64,000 nucleotides of DNA, taken from assembly GCA_038239485.1 (NCBI GenBank), contig JBBSET010000001.1:48302-112301 (forward strand). Reading direction: 5' to 3'. The stretch is from DASQEH01 sp038239485 (GTDB lineage: Bacteria; Actinomycetota; Actinomycetes; Propionibacteriales; Nocardioidaceae). The notes below the pieces were generated by a model. The model made no database searches, had not been told where the DNA came from, and saw only the letters and a list, made by a program, of their open reading frames with translations. Positions 18,165 to 26,179 of the stretch are shown here, piece by piece. The position numbers and the translations under genes were made by a program. Numbering within the stretch: the first letter of the stretch is position 1; each line of letters opens with the position of its first letter.

Positions 18165-21100
18165 ATGTTCTCGAAGGTGCTGGTCGCCAACCGCGGCGAG
18201 ATTGCGATCCGGGCTTTCCGGGCGGCGTACGAGCTGGGCGCCCGGACCGTTGCCGTGTTCCCGCACGAGGACCGCGGCTCCGAGCACCGGCTGAAGGCCG
18301 ACGAGGCGTACGAGATCGGCGAGCTTGGCCACCCCGTCCGGGCGTACCTCGACGTGGACGAGATCGTCGGCGCCGCCCTGCGTTGCGGCGCCGAGGCGAT
18401 CTACCCCGGCTACGGGTTCCTGTCCGAGAACCCCGCCCTCGCTCAGGCGTGCGTCGAGGCGGGCATCACCTTCGTCGGCCCCTCCAGCGAGGTCTTGCGG
18501 CTGACGGGCAACAAGGCGACCGCCGTCGCGGCGGCACGCGCGGCCGGCGTACCTGTGCTGGTGAACGTCGCCCCCTCCCGTGACGTCGACGTGATCTGCG
18601 AGTCGGCGCAGACACTGACCTTCCCGGTCTTCGTGAAGGCGGTCGCGGGTGGTGGCGGCCGTGGGATGCGCAGGGTGGACGACCCCGCGAAGATGCGCGA
18701 GTCGGTCGAGGCGGCCATGCGTGAGGCCGACGGCGCCTTCGGCGACCCGACGGTCTTCGTCGAGGAGGCAGTGACCGACCCTCGCCACATCGAGGTCCAG
18801 ATCCTCGCAGACGGCGAGGGCAACGTGCTCCACCTGTTCGAACGCGACTGCTCCTTGCAGCGACGACACCAGAAGGTTGTCGAGATCGCGCCGGCGCCCC
18901 ACCTCGACCCGGAGCTCCGCGCGTTGATCTGCGCCGACGCGGTGGCCTTCGCGCGGGAGATCGGATACTGCAACGCGGGTACCGTCGAGTTCCTCGTCTC
19001 ACCCGAGGGACGCCACGTCTTCATCGAGATGAACCCGCGCATCCAGGTCGAGCACACAGTCACCGAGGAGGTGACCGCCGTCGACCTGGTCCAGTCGCAG
19101 TTCCGGATCGCGGCCGGCGAGACGCTCGCCGACCTGGGCCTGCGGCAGGAGGACATCAAAGTCAGCGGGGCCGCGCTCCAGTGCCGCATCACGACGGAGG
19201 ACCCGGCCAACGGCTTCCGGCCCGATACCGGCCGCATCACGGCGTACCGCTCCCCCGGCGGCGCCGGCATCCGGCTCGACGGCGGCACGACCTACACCGG
19301 CGCCGAGGTCTCCGCGCACTTCGACTCGATGCTGACCAAGCTGACCTGCCGGGGCCGGACCTTCGAGATGGCCGTGGACCGGGCCAAGCGGGCGGTGGCG
19401 GAGTTCCGTATCCGCGGGGTGGCGACCAACATCCCGTTCCTCCAGGCGGTGCTCGACGACCCCGACTTCCGCGCCGGCCGCGTCACGACGTCGTTCATCG
19501 AGCAGCACCCGGGCCTGCTCACCGCACGGTCGTCGGCCGACCGGGGCACCCGGTTGCTGCACTACCTCGCCGACGTCACCGTCAACAAGCCGCACGGGGC
19601 CGCGCCCACCAGCGTCGACCCGCGCAGCAAGCTCCCGTATGTCGACCTCAGGGTCGCCCCGCCGACCGGATCCCGCCAGCGGCTTCTCGACCTCGGCCCG
19701 CAGCAGTTCGCCGCCGCCCTGAGGGACCAGACTGCGGTCGCGGTGACCGACACGACGATGCGCGATGCCCACCAGTCGCTGCTGGCCACCCGTGTACGCA
19801 CGCGCGACCTGGTGGCCGTGGCCGGGCACGTGGCCCGGATGACCCCTGAGCTGCTGTCGATGGAGGCCTGGGGCGGTGCGACGTACGACGTCGCGCTGAG
19901 GTTCCTGGCCGAGGACCCCTGGGAGCGGCTGGCGGCGCTGCGGGAGGCCATCCCGAACATCGCCCTCCAGATGCTGCTGCGCGGCCGCAACACGGTGGGC
20001 TACACGCCCTACCCGACCAAGGTGACCGACGCGTTCGTCGCCGAGGCCGCCGAGACCGGTATCGACATCTTCCGGATCTTCGACGCGCTCAACGACATCG
20101 AGCAGATGCGTCCGGCCATCGACGCGGTGCTGGCGACCGACACGGCCCTGGCCGAGGTGTGCCTGTGCTACACCGGCGACCTGTCCAGCCCCTCGGAGCG
20201 GCTGTACACCCTCGACTACTACCTCGGACTGGCCGAGCGGATCGTCGACGCCGGGGCCCACGCGCTCGCGATCAAGGACATGGCCGGGCTGCTCCGCGCC
20301 CCCGCGGCGCGGACTCTGGTGTCTGCCCTTCGCGACCGGTTCGACCTGCCGATCCACCTGCATACGCACGACACGCCAGGCGGCCAGCTGGCGACGTTGT
20401 TGGCCGCCATCGACGTCGGCGTCGATGCCGTGGACGCAGCCAGCGCGGCGCTCTCGGGTACGACCAGCCAGCCGGCGCTCTCCGCCCTCGTCGCGGGCAC
20501 CGACCAGACCGAGCGGGCGACCGGGCTCTCGCTGGCGGCGATCTGCGACCTCGAGCCGTACTGGGAGAGCACCCGGCGCCTGTACGCGCCGTTCGAGTCG
20601 GGCCTGCCGGCCCCGACCGGCCGGGTCTACAAGCACGAGATCCCCGGTGGCCAGCTCTCGAACCTGCGCCAGCAGGCGATCGCACTCGGGCTCGGGGAGA
20701 AGTTCGAGCAGATCGAGGACATGTATGCGGCGGCGAACACCATCTTGGGTAACATCGTCAAGGTGACACCGTCGAGCAAAGTGGTCGGCGACCTCGCCCT
20801 CCAGCTGGTGGCCGTCAACGCCGACCCGGAGGAGTTCGCGAACGACCCGGGCTCCTTCGACGTACCCGACTCGGTCATCGGCTTCCTCTCCGGTGAGCTG
20901 GGCGACCCTCCCGGCGGCTGGCCCGAGCCGTTCCGCACCAAGGCGCTGGAAGGCCGACCGGTGCGCTCGCGCGAGACCGAGCTGGACGACGCCGATACCC
21001 TCGCGCTCACGGCCGACCGGCGGTCGACGCTGAACCGGCTGCTGTTCCCGGGGCCGGCCAAGGAGTTCGCCGACTCCCGGGAGCGCTACAGCGACCTGTC

Positions 21101-21548
21101 CGTGATCCCGACCCACGACTTCCTCTACGGTCTCGACGGCGAGCACGAGCACGACATCTACCTCCAAGAGGGGGTTCGGCTCATCCTCGGCGTCGAGTCG
21201 ATCAGCCAGCCCGACGAGCGCGGCGTCCGTACGGTCATGTGCACGATCAACGGCCAGCTGCGACCGGTGTCCGTGCGCGACAGGTCGATCCCGTCGGAGG
21301 CTCCTACGCGCGAACGCGCCGACCCGAGCAGGCCAGGGCAGATCGGGGCGCCGTTCGACGGTGTGGTCTCGCCCCTGCTGGCCGTCGGCGACACGGTTGC
21401 CGCCGGCGGGGTGGTCGCGACCATCGAGGCGATGAAGATGGAGGCGTCCATCACGAGCCCAGTGGCCGGGACGGTCGACCGGATCACCCTCGACGGACCT
21501 CGCAGCGTCGAGGGCGGCGACCTGATCGCCGTCGTGACTGCAAGCTGA
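18165..21548 (+). CDS. pyc: Pyruvate carboxylase
   Basis: Converts pyruvate, bicarbonate and ATP to oxaloacetate (anaplerosis). At 1127 residues it is the full single-chain enzyme. Biotin carboxylase is at 1-450 (VLVANRGEIAIRAFRA; AVAGGGGRGMR; EMNPRIQVEHTVTEEVT). Carboxyltransferase is at about 520-800, with DTTMRDAHQSLLATRVRT, the metal-site LHTHDT and the AIKDMAGLL lysine segment. An allosteric/PC tetramerisation region follows, then the biotinyl domain with ATIEAMKMEASI near residue 1090. It follows accA3 by 35 bp and overlaps the VOC gene (TGATG). Biotinylation by the BirA at 1526-2350 is expected. Confidence 0.97.
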   Translation: MFSKVLVANRGEIAIRAFRAAYELGARTVAVFPHEDRGSEHRLKADEAYEIGELGHPVRAYLDVDEIVGAALRCGAEAIYPGYGFLSENPALAQACVEAGITFVGPSSEVLRLTGNKATAVAAARAAGVPVLVNVAPSRDVDVICESAQTLTFPVFVKAVAGGGGRGMRRVDDPAKMRESVEAAMREADGAFGDPTVFVEEAVTDPRHIEVQILADGEGNVLHLFERDCSLQRRHQKVVEIAPAPHLDPELRALICADAVAFAREIGYCNAGTVEFLVSPEGRHVFIEMNPRIQVEHTVTEEVTAVDLVQSQFRIAAGETLADLGLRQEDIKVSGAALQCRITTEDPANGFRPDTGRITAYRSPGGAGIRLDGGTTYTGAEVSAHFDSMLTKLTCRGRTFEMAVDRAKRAVAEFRIRGVATNIPFLQAVLDDPDFRAGRVTTSFIEQHPGLLTARSSADRGTRLLHYLADVTVNKPHGAAPTSVDPRSKLPYVDLRVAPPTGSRQRLLDLGPQQFAAALRDQTAVAVTDTTMRDAHQSLLATRVRTRDLVAVAGHVARMTPELLSMEAWGGATYDVALRFLAEDPWERLAALREAIPNIALQMLLRGRNTVGYTPYPTKVTDAFVAEAAETGIDIFRIFDALNDIEQMRPAIDAVLATDTALAEVCLCYTGDLSSPSERLYTLDYYLGLAERIVDAGAHALAIKDMAGLLRAPAARTLVSALRDRFDLPIHLHTHDTPGGQLATLLAAIDVGVDAVDAASAALSGTTSQPALSALVAGTDQTERATGLSLAAICDLEPYWESTRRLYAPFESGLPAPTGRVYKHEIPGGQLSNLRQQAIALGLGEKFEQIEDMYAAANTILGNIVKVTPSSKVVGDLALQLVAVNADPEEFANDPGSFDVPDSVIGFLSGELGDPPGGWPEPFRTKALEGRPVRSRETELDDADTLALTADRRSTLNRLLFPGPAKEFADSRERYSDLSVIPTHDFLYGLDGEHEHDIYLQEGVRLILGVESISQPDERGVRTVMCTINGQLRPVSVRDRSIPSEAPTRERADPSRPGQIGAPFDGVVSPLLAVGDTVAAGGVVATIEAMKMEASITSPVAGTVDRITLDGPRSVEGGDLIAVVTAS

Positions 21549-21922
21549 TGCTCCCGAACGCCAAGCTCGTCGCCTTCGTCGCCAGCACCGACCTCGACGC
21601 GTCCTACCAGTTCTATGTCGAGGTGCTCGGGCTGACGCTGCTCGACCGGTCGCCGTACGGGCTCGGGCTGGACTTCGGCGGCACCGAGCTGCGGGTCCAG
21701 GCCGTCAGCGAGCTGGTCCCCGCCACCTACACCGCGCTCGGCTGGGCCGTCGAGGACCTGGACGCGCAGGTCACCCTGCTCAAAGACAAGGGCATCGTCT
21801 TCGAGCGCTACGACGGACTCCGGCAAGACGAGTTCGACGCCTGGACGGCTCCCGACGGGACGCGCGTCGCATGGTTCCAGGACCCGGCCGCCAACATCGT
21901 GTCGCTCCACCAGCACGCCTGA
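21548..21922 (+). CDS. VOC superfamily (glyoxalase/bleomycin-resistance-like) protein
   Basis: A 124-residue single-domain vicinal-oxygen-chelate protein with paired beta-alpha-beta-beta-beta modules: KLVAFVASTDLDASYQFYVEVLGL at the N-terminus and AWFQDPAANIVSLHQH at the C-terminus, the latter carrying the usual PxGN-like metal/substrate region. The N-terminal metal His/Gln expected in glyoxalase I is not obvious, so it may be an isomerase, dioxygenase-like or binding protein. Start ATG 21548 overlaps the pyc stop, suggesting co-translation with pyruvate carboxylase; a functional link is unproven. Confidence 0.8.
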   Translation: MLPNAKLVAFVASTDLDASYQFYVEVLGLTLLDRSPYGLGLDFGGTELRVQAVSELVPATYTALGWAVEDLDAQVTLLKDKGIVFERYDGLRQDEFDAWTAPDGTRVAWFQDPAANIVSLHQHA

Positions 21923-21969
21923 CCTGGACGTCACGCCGAGGGCGGGGAAGGCTCAGCGGAGCGGCCCGG

Positions 21970-23676
21970 TCAGAGATGGGTGATGGTATAGGCACCGGTC
22001 GACCGGTCCCAGCTGATAACGCCGTGCTCGAACCGACCACGCAGACCTCCTGAGATGGCCTTCACATCGGAGGTGGGGTAGCCGAACCATGAGGTGGCGC
22101 CACCACGTCGCCGCCACCTGGTCAGGATCGCGCCGTAGACCATGTGCGTCCCAGCGGCCCGGGAGGTGTAGATCTTGCCGCGCTGGAATCGCATCTTGTG
22201 GCCCCGTTGCGGCGCGGGCATCAACGCGCTGTCGGGCCAGCCGAGCTTGGATCCCGGACCGTCGGCGGCCCGGTAGAGGGTCAGGATCGGACCTTTGTGC
22301 AGCTCGAACGCCCCAGTCCCCGCATTCCAGAAGATCCGGCCATGTCGGAAGTTCTGCTCCGAACCACGCATGACCGCGTACTCTCCCGAGGTCGGGTCAC
22401 CGAGGGGGGACCGGGGCCCACCAAGGGTCCGCCAGCGCCGGATGATCGCGGTGGGCCCGATGCTGAACCAGTCCGACCGAAGACCGTAGATCGCGCGGAA
22501 GTCGTCGCCGCTCAGCTGCGCCTTGCCGGACGTGCCGTTGAGAACGATGGCCTCGACCCGGCCGTGCCAAGCTCCGTGGCCGTCGCGCTGGGTGACGCGC
22601 AGCTTCTTCAGCCGTCCGATCTGCGGATAGGCGTGCTCCAGCGACGACGCCGACACCCCCACTGTCCAGGTGTGCATCGGGTTGGCGGTGAAGGCGTCGT
22701 ACGGGTCGTGCTCGGCGGGGAGGTAAGGCACCCCGCCGGACACCGTCCACCCGCCCGACGAGGACGCGAACTGCGTGAACGCCGGCAAGCCGTGATAGGT
22801 GAGGATCTGGCCGGCCGTCGCAGTCACGGCCGCGTCGCTGGAGGCCTGTTCGGAGCCCATCCCGCCATACACCTGGCAGGACGTCGTGTCGCAGATCTGG
22901 TAGTAGCGATGCGGGTTCTGGGCGCGTTCCCAGGCGGCATACGTGCGCGCCGCGACGGCCTGCGCCCGCAGGGCCTGGGCGGGCCAACTGGTGGGCATCT
23001 CGTACGGCACGACGCCCTGCACGTAGGCATCCATGCTCAGCACGTTGACGGTGTCGCGCGTCGCCGCACCGCGAGACGGCCGGACCGACCGCAGCACACC
23101 CCGATACCGGATGGTGCCACCGCTCGGGGTGACCAGGGTCAGTCCCCTCGGCGCAGCGAACTGACCGTCGCTCGCGAAGGTCCTGCGGCCGCCGGGGATG
23201 TGCCAGCGGTGCCAGCCCTTGGGGTCGAGGTACTGCACGGCCGTCGAGCCATCAGGGGCGGGTACGAGCCGCCAGGCGGCGACCGCATGGCCGCTCCGCA
23301 GCCGCCAGTGCGCCCCGTCCCGAAGGTCCCGCACGGTGAGATGCCGCGCCGGTCGCACCTGAAGCTCCGACGTCCCGGCGGCACTGATGAGCACCCGGAT
23401 CGGTCCCTTGGCCTGCGCCCATCTCGTGCCGGGATAGTAGAAGTCGACGATCCTGCGGTAGCCGACGCCCTTCAGCGCGGCTCCCTCGGCGCCGTACTGG
23501 CTCATTCCGTGACCGTGGCCGTACCCGTGACCTTTGACGAGCCACGACTTCGACACCGGCACGTAGTACGTCTGGTCGGGATGTGTCTTGGAGTGTGCGC
23601 TGGCCGCAGCCATCCCGGACAACGACACCGCCACCGCGATGAGGCAGGGTGCTGCGACGGCGCGGACAATGCGCAT
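21970..23676 (-). CDS. Exported SpoIID/LytB-domain protein with C-terminal LGFP repeats
   Basis: A 568-residue secreted or cell-wall protein. The N-terminus (MRIVRAVAAPCLIAVAVSLSGMAAASAHS) is a clear signal peptide with cleavage near residue 28. The SpoIID domain follows (about 45-350), with GHGYGHGHGMSQYGAEGAA and the SMDAYVQGVVPYEMPTSWPAQALRAQAVAARTYA block, the latter holding the catalytic Glu of SpoIID-type murein lytic transglycosylases. Three LGFP-type repeats (about 420-565, cores SPLGDPTSGEY, SKLGWPDSALM, SWFGYPTSDV) probably bind the wall. The ATG at 23676 has ccaggag upstream; the longer frame adds a non-signal extension. Reached through a 404-bp AT-richer upstream region that holds a possible structured RNA. 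Confidence 0.9.
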   Translation of the reverse strand: MRIVRAVAAPCLIAVAVSLSGMAAASAHSKTHPDQTYYVPVSKSWLVKGHGYGHGHGMSQYGAEGAALKGVGYRRIVDFYYPGTRWAQAKGPIRVLISAAGTSELQVRPARHLTVRDLRDGAHWRLRSGHAVAAWRLVPAPDGSTAVQYLDPKGWHRWHIPGGRRTFASDGQFAAPRGLTLVTPSGGTIRYRGVLRSVRPSRGAATRDTVNVLSMDAYVQGVVPYEMPTSWPAQALRAQAVAARTYAAWERAQNPHRYYQICDTTSCQVYGGMGSEQASSDAAVTATAGQILTYHGLPAFTQFASSSGGWTVSGGVPYLPAEHDPYDAFTANPMHTWTVGVSASSLEHAYPQIGRLKKLRVTQRDGHGAWHGRVEAIVLNGTSGKAQLSGDDFRAIYGLRSDWFSIGPTAIIRRWRTLGGPRSPLGDPTSGEYAVMRGSEQNFRHGRIFWNAGTGAFELHKGPILTLYRAADGPGSKLGWPDSALMPAPQRGHKMRFQRGKIYTSRAAGTHMVYGAILTRWRRRGGATSWFGYPTSDVKAISGGLRGRFEHGVISWDRSTGAYTITHL

Positions 23677-23764
23677 GCTGGGACTCCTGGCAGGGGGAAG
23701 GTGTCCGACGCCATTCGAACTGATACGGATGTGGCTGCAGTGCAAGGCGTGACTTCGATTACAG

Positions 23765-23882
23765 CGAGAATCCAGGAGATGCACTACTGGTAGCAATAAT
23801 TCTTATATATCGACCATGTAACTACTCGCTGGTCATTTGTCCGGCCATCTGTGTCGACCGCCTCCCGACCAGCGGATTCTCG
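23765..23882 (-). ncRNA. Candidate structured RNA in the leader of the SpoIID gene
   Basis: The 404-bp gap 23677-24080 is unusually AT-rich for this genome and holds no convincing gene. Inside it, CGAGAATCC (23765-23773) pairs perfectly with GGATTCTCG (23874-23882), and a second perfect helix CGCTGGTC (23827-23834) with GACCAGCG (23867-23874) abuts it. On the SpoIID-coding strand these would close a roughly 118-nt multi-helix fold ending about 90 nt before the ATG. A shorter GTAAT/ATTAC repeat lies at 23935-23952. It does not match any riboswitch I can recall; a leader RNA, small RNA or a short mobile element with inverted ends are all possible. Confidence 0.4.
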
Positions 23883-24066
23883 TCATCGGATAGACAGGTG
23901 GGGCTTTTTGGGAGACGCGTAATAAGTAGTTCGAGTAATTTACTGTGATTACCGTGTTTATGAGCGGATACTGGCTCCACAGACTGTCGGGCGGCCCTCC
24001 GCCGGGCTCCTGAACGGGCTGCCGACTCGGCCTGCGCAAGCACCGTCAGGTGGCGTATAGTTGTCG

Positions 24067-24072
24067 TATCAT
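24067..24072 (+). promoter_or_regulatory. -10 hexamer (TATCAT) for the PAS kinase operon
   Basis: TATCAT lies eight bases before the GTG at 24081; another good -10, TATAGT, lies at 24056-24061. Either fits a leaderless or near-leaderless message, and both support the GTG 24081 start. Confidence 0.45.
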
Positions 24073-24080
24073 CACACAGA

Positions 24081-25742
24081 GTGACGCCCCTGAGGCCGGG
24101 TGCACACGGGCTCACCGAGAGGTACCTGACCGATGAGCCTGCTGAGGTTCAGCTGGAGCCGACCCCGGGTGGCGCGGTGGTCCGTATGCTAGGCGATGTT
24201 GCGCCCGCGCTGGCGCCGGGCTCCGGGCACCTTCCCCTCACCGTTCCGCCGCTGGTGATGGCGGAGTTCGACACCCTGCTGGAGGCCGCGCCGGATGCCA
24301 TGATGGGCGTCGACCCCAGCGGCACGATCAGGCACGTGAACCGACGCGCGGAGGTGCTGTTCGGCTTCGAGCCGAACTCCCTCGTCGGGCTCTCGGTGGA
24401 GACGCTGGTCCCGGAGTCGATGCGTGCCCTGCATGCCGGCCATCGAGACGCCTACGCCGAGGACCCGGTACCCCGTGAGATGGGGGCGGGCCTCGACCTG
24501 ATGGCGCGCCAACGCGACGGCACCGACTTCCCGGTGGACGTCAGCCTGTCCTCGATCCTGACCGTGGACGGAGTGCTGGTCATGGTGGCCGTCCGCGACA
24601 TCAGTGACCGTACGTGGCTGAAACGGCTGGAATGGGTCGGGTCGATCATCGAGTGCTCTGACGATGCCATCATCGGCCAGTCGCTCGACGGCACCATCGT
24701 GAGCTGGAATCCGGCCGCGGAACAGCTGTATGGCTACAGTGCCGCCGAGGCCCGCGGCATGCCCGCCTCCATCCTGGTCTCGACCGAGCATGCCGACGAG
24801 ATCGAGCACATCCTCGATCGCGTCCGGCACGGGGAGCCGGTCCACCACTACGAGACGACCAAGGTCAACAAGGACGGGCACGTCATCGATGTGTCGGTGT
24901 CCGCCTCGCCCACCCGCAACGCTCGCGGGAACCTGATAGGCGTCACGACGATCGCGAGGGACATCACCGAGCGCAAGCAGACCGAGGCGACCATCCGCAC
25001 GCTCAACGCCGACCTCGAACGACGCGTCGAGGAGCGGACGTCTCAGCTGGCCCAGGCGGTCGAGGAGCTGGAGGCCTTCTCCTACTCCGTGGCACACGAC
25101 CTCCGTGCGCCGCTACGAGCCATCGACGGCTTCTCCCGGATCGTGATGGAGGAGTATGCGGACACCCTCGATGCGGAGGGGCTGCGGCTGCTGAAGGTGA
25201 TCCGGGGGGCGACCACCGACATGGCCGCCCTCATCGACGACCTGCTGGAGTTCTCGCGGGTGGGACGGCAGCCGATCCAGCTCGCTGAGATCGACATGAA
25301 CGAGCTGGCCGCCGCCGTCGTCGATGACCTGGGATCGACCTACAAGGACCGAGACGTCCAGGTCGCGATCGCGACACTTCCGACCGCACGCGGGGACCGC
25401 GCCCTGATCCGCCAGGTGCTGGTCAACCTGGTGTGCAACTCCATCAAGTTCACCAAGCCGAGAGAGCATGCCCGGATCGAGATCTCCGCGCGGATGGATG
25501 ACGACAGCAGCGTCTACTGCGTCAGCGACAACGGCGTCGGCTTCGACGAGGCGTACGAGGAGAAGGTCTTCCAGGTCTTCCAGCGACTCGACCCGTACGA
25601 GTTCGAGGGCACCGGTGTCGGCCTGGCCATCGTTCAGCAGGTGGTGCGTCGTCACGGTGGCCGAGTCTGGGCGGAGGGGAACGACGGGACGGGCGCCAGC
25701 TTCTCCTTCACCCTCAACGGCGTGACGCCGGTGCCGCAATGA
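24081..25742 (+). CDS. PAS-PAS sensor histidine kinase
   Basis: A 553-residue kinase with no membrane segments, so probably cytoplasmic. PAS 1 is at about 62-175, PAS 2 at about 188-300 (ending ARDITERKQTE), then a coiled coil (305-335). The HisKA domain carries the phospho-accepting His339 in SYSVAHDLRAPLRAIDGF, and the HATPase domain has an N-box (LVNLVCNSIKF), DNGVGF and GTGVGLAIV. The H-box type is that of phytochrome-like kinases that pair with stand-alone Rcp1-like receivers. That matches the next gene, which overlaps the stop by four bases. The N-terminal 60 residues look disordered. The signal is unknown; no Cys or His haem motif was identified in the PAS domains. Confidence 0.9.
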   Translation: MTPLRPGAHGLTERYLTDEPAEVQLEPTPGGAVVRMLGDVAPALAPGSGHLPLTVPPLVMAEFDTLLEAAPDAMMGVDPSGTIRHVNRRAEVLFGFEPNSLVGLSVETLVPESMRALHAGHRDAYAEDPVPREMGAGLDLMARQRDGTDFPVDVSLSSILTVDGVLVMVAVRDISDRTWLKRLEWVGSIIECSDDAIIGQSLDGTIVSWNPAAEQLYGYSAAEARGMPASILVSTEHADEIEHILDRVRHGEPVHHYETTKVNKDGHVIDVSVSASPTRNARGNLIGVTTIARDITERKQTEATIRTLNADLERRVEERTSQLAQAVEELEAFSYSVAHDLRAPLRAIDGFSRIVMEEYADTLDAEGLRLLKVIRGATTDMAALIDDLLEFSRVGRQPIQLAEIDMNELAAAVVDDLGSTYKDRDVQVAIATLPTARGDRALIRQVLVNLVCNSIKFTKPREHARIEISARMDDDSSVYCVSDNGVGFDEAYEEKVFQVFQRLDPYEFEGTGVGLAIVQQVVRRHGGRVWAEGNDGTGASFSFTLNGVTPVPQ

Positions 25743-26179
25743 GCGGCGACTCGATCCTGCTCGTGGAGGACAACCCGAACGATGTCGAGTTCACGATGCG
25801 GGCGTTGACCAGGCACAACCTCGCCAGCTACGTGTCCATCGCGCGAGACGGCGCGACGGCGATCGACTTCATGTTCGGGACGGGCGCGCACGCCGACCGG
25901 CTGGGCATGGACAAGCCACGCCTGGTGCTGCTCGACCTCAAGCTCCCCAAGGTGAGCGGCATCGAGGTGCTGCGACGGCTCAAGGCCGACCAGACGACCC
26001 GCAGGGTGCCCGTGGTGATGTTGACGTCGTCCGCCGAGGAGCGAGACATCGCCACGGCATACGACCTCGGGGTCAACAGCTACATCGTCAAGCCGGTCTC
26101 GTTCGAGAACTTCGCGGTGTCGATCGGTGACGTCGGGCTCTACTGGTTCTCCTTGAACAGGCAGCCGCATGAGTCCTGA
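25739..26179 (+). CDS. Single-domain response regulator (Rcp1-like)
   Basis: A 146-residue receiver without an output domain. It has the acidic pocket (LLVEDNPNDVEFTMRAL), the phosphoacceptor Asp66 in LVLLDLKLPKVSG, a Thr/Ser switch residue (VMLTSS) and the conserved Lys (YIVKPVSF). The long loop after helix 2 is typical of Rcp1-like receivers partnered with phytochrome-type kinases. It is co-translated with the kinase before it (ATGA) and overlaps the hybrid kinase after it by 11 bases, so phosphotransfer within this operon is likely. Confidence 0.92.
   Translation: MSGDSILLVEDNPNDVEFTMRALTRHNLASYVSIARDGATAIDFMFGTGAHADRLGMDKPRLVLLDLKLPKVSGIEVLRRLKADQTTRRVPVVMLTSSAEERDIATAYDLGVNSYIVKPVSFENFAVSIGDVGLYWFSLNRQPHES

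Noticed and set aside
23765..23882. c-di-AMP (ydaO-type) riboswitch upstream of the SpoIID gene
   Set aside because: The conserved core of that class as I remember it could not be found; only the paired helices are supported.
23822..24115. 97-codon minus-strand ORF in the SpoIID-kinase gap
   Set aside because: Codon usage is unlike its neighbours, it lacks a ribosome site, and it overlaps the kinase promoter and start; the inverted-repeat structure is a better account.
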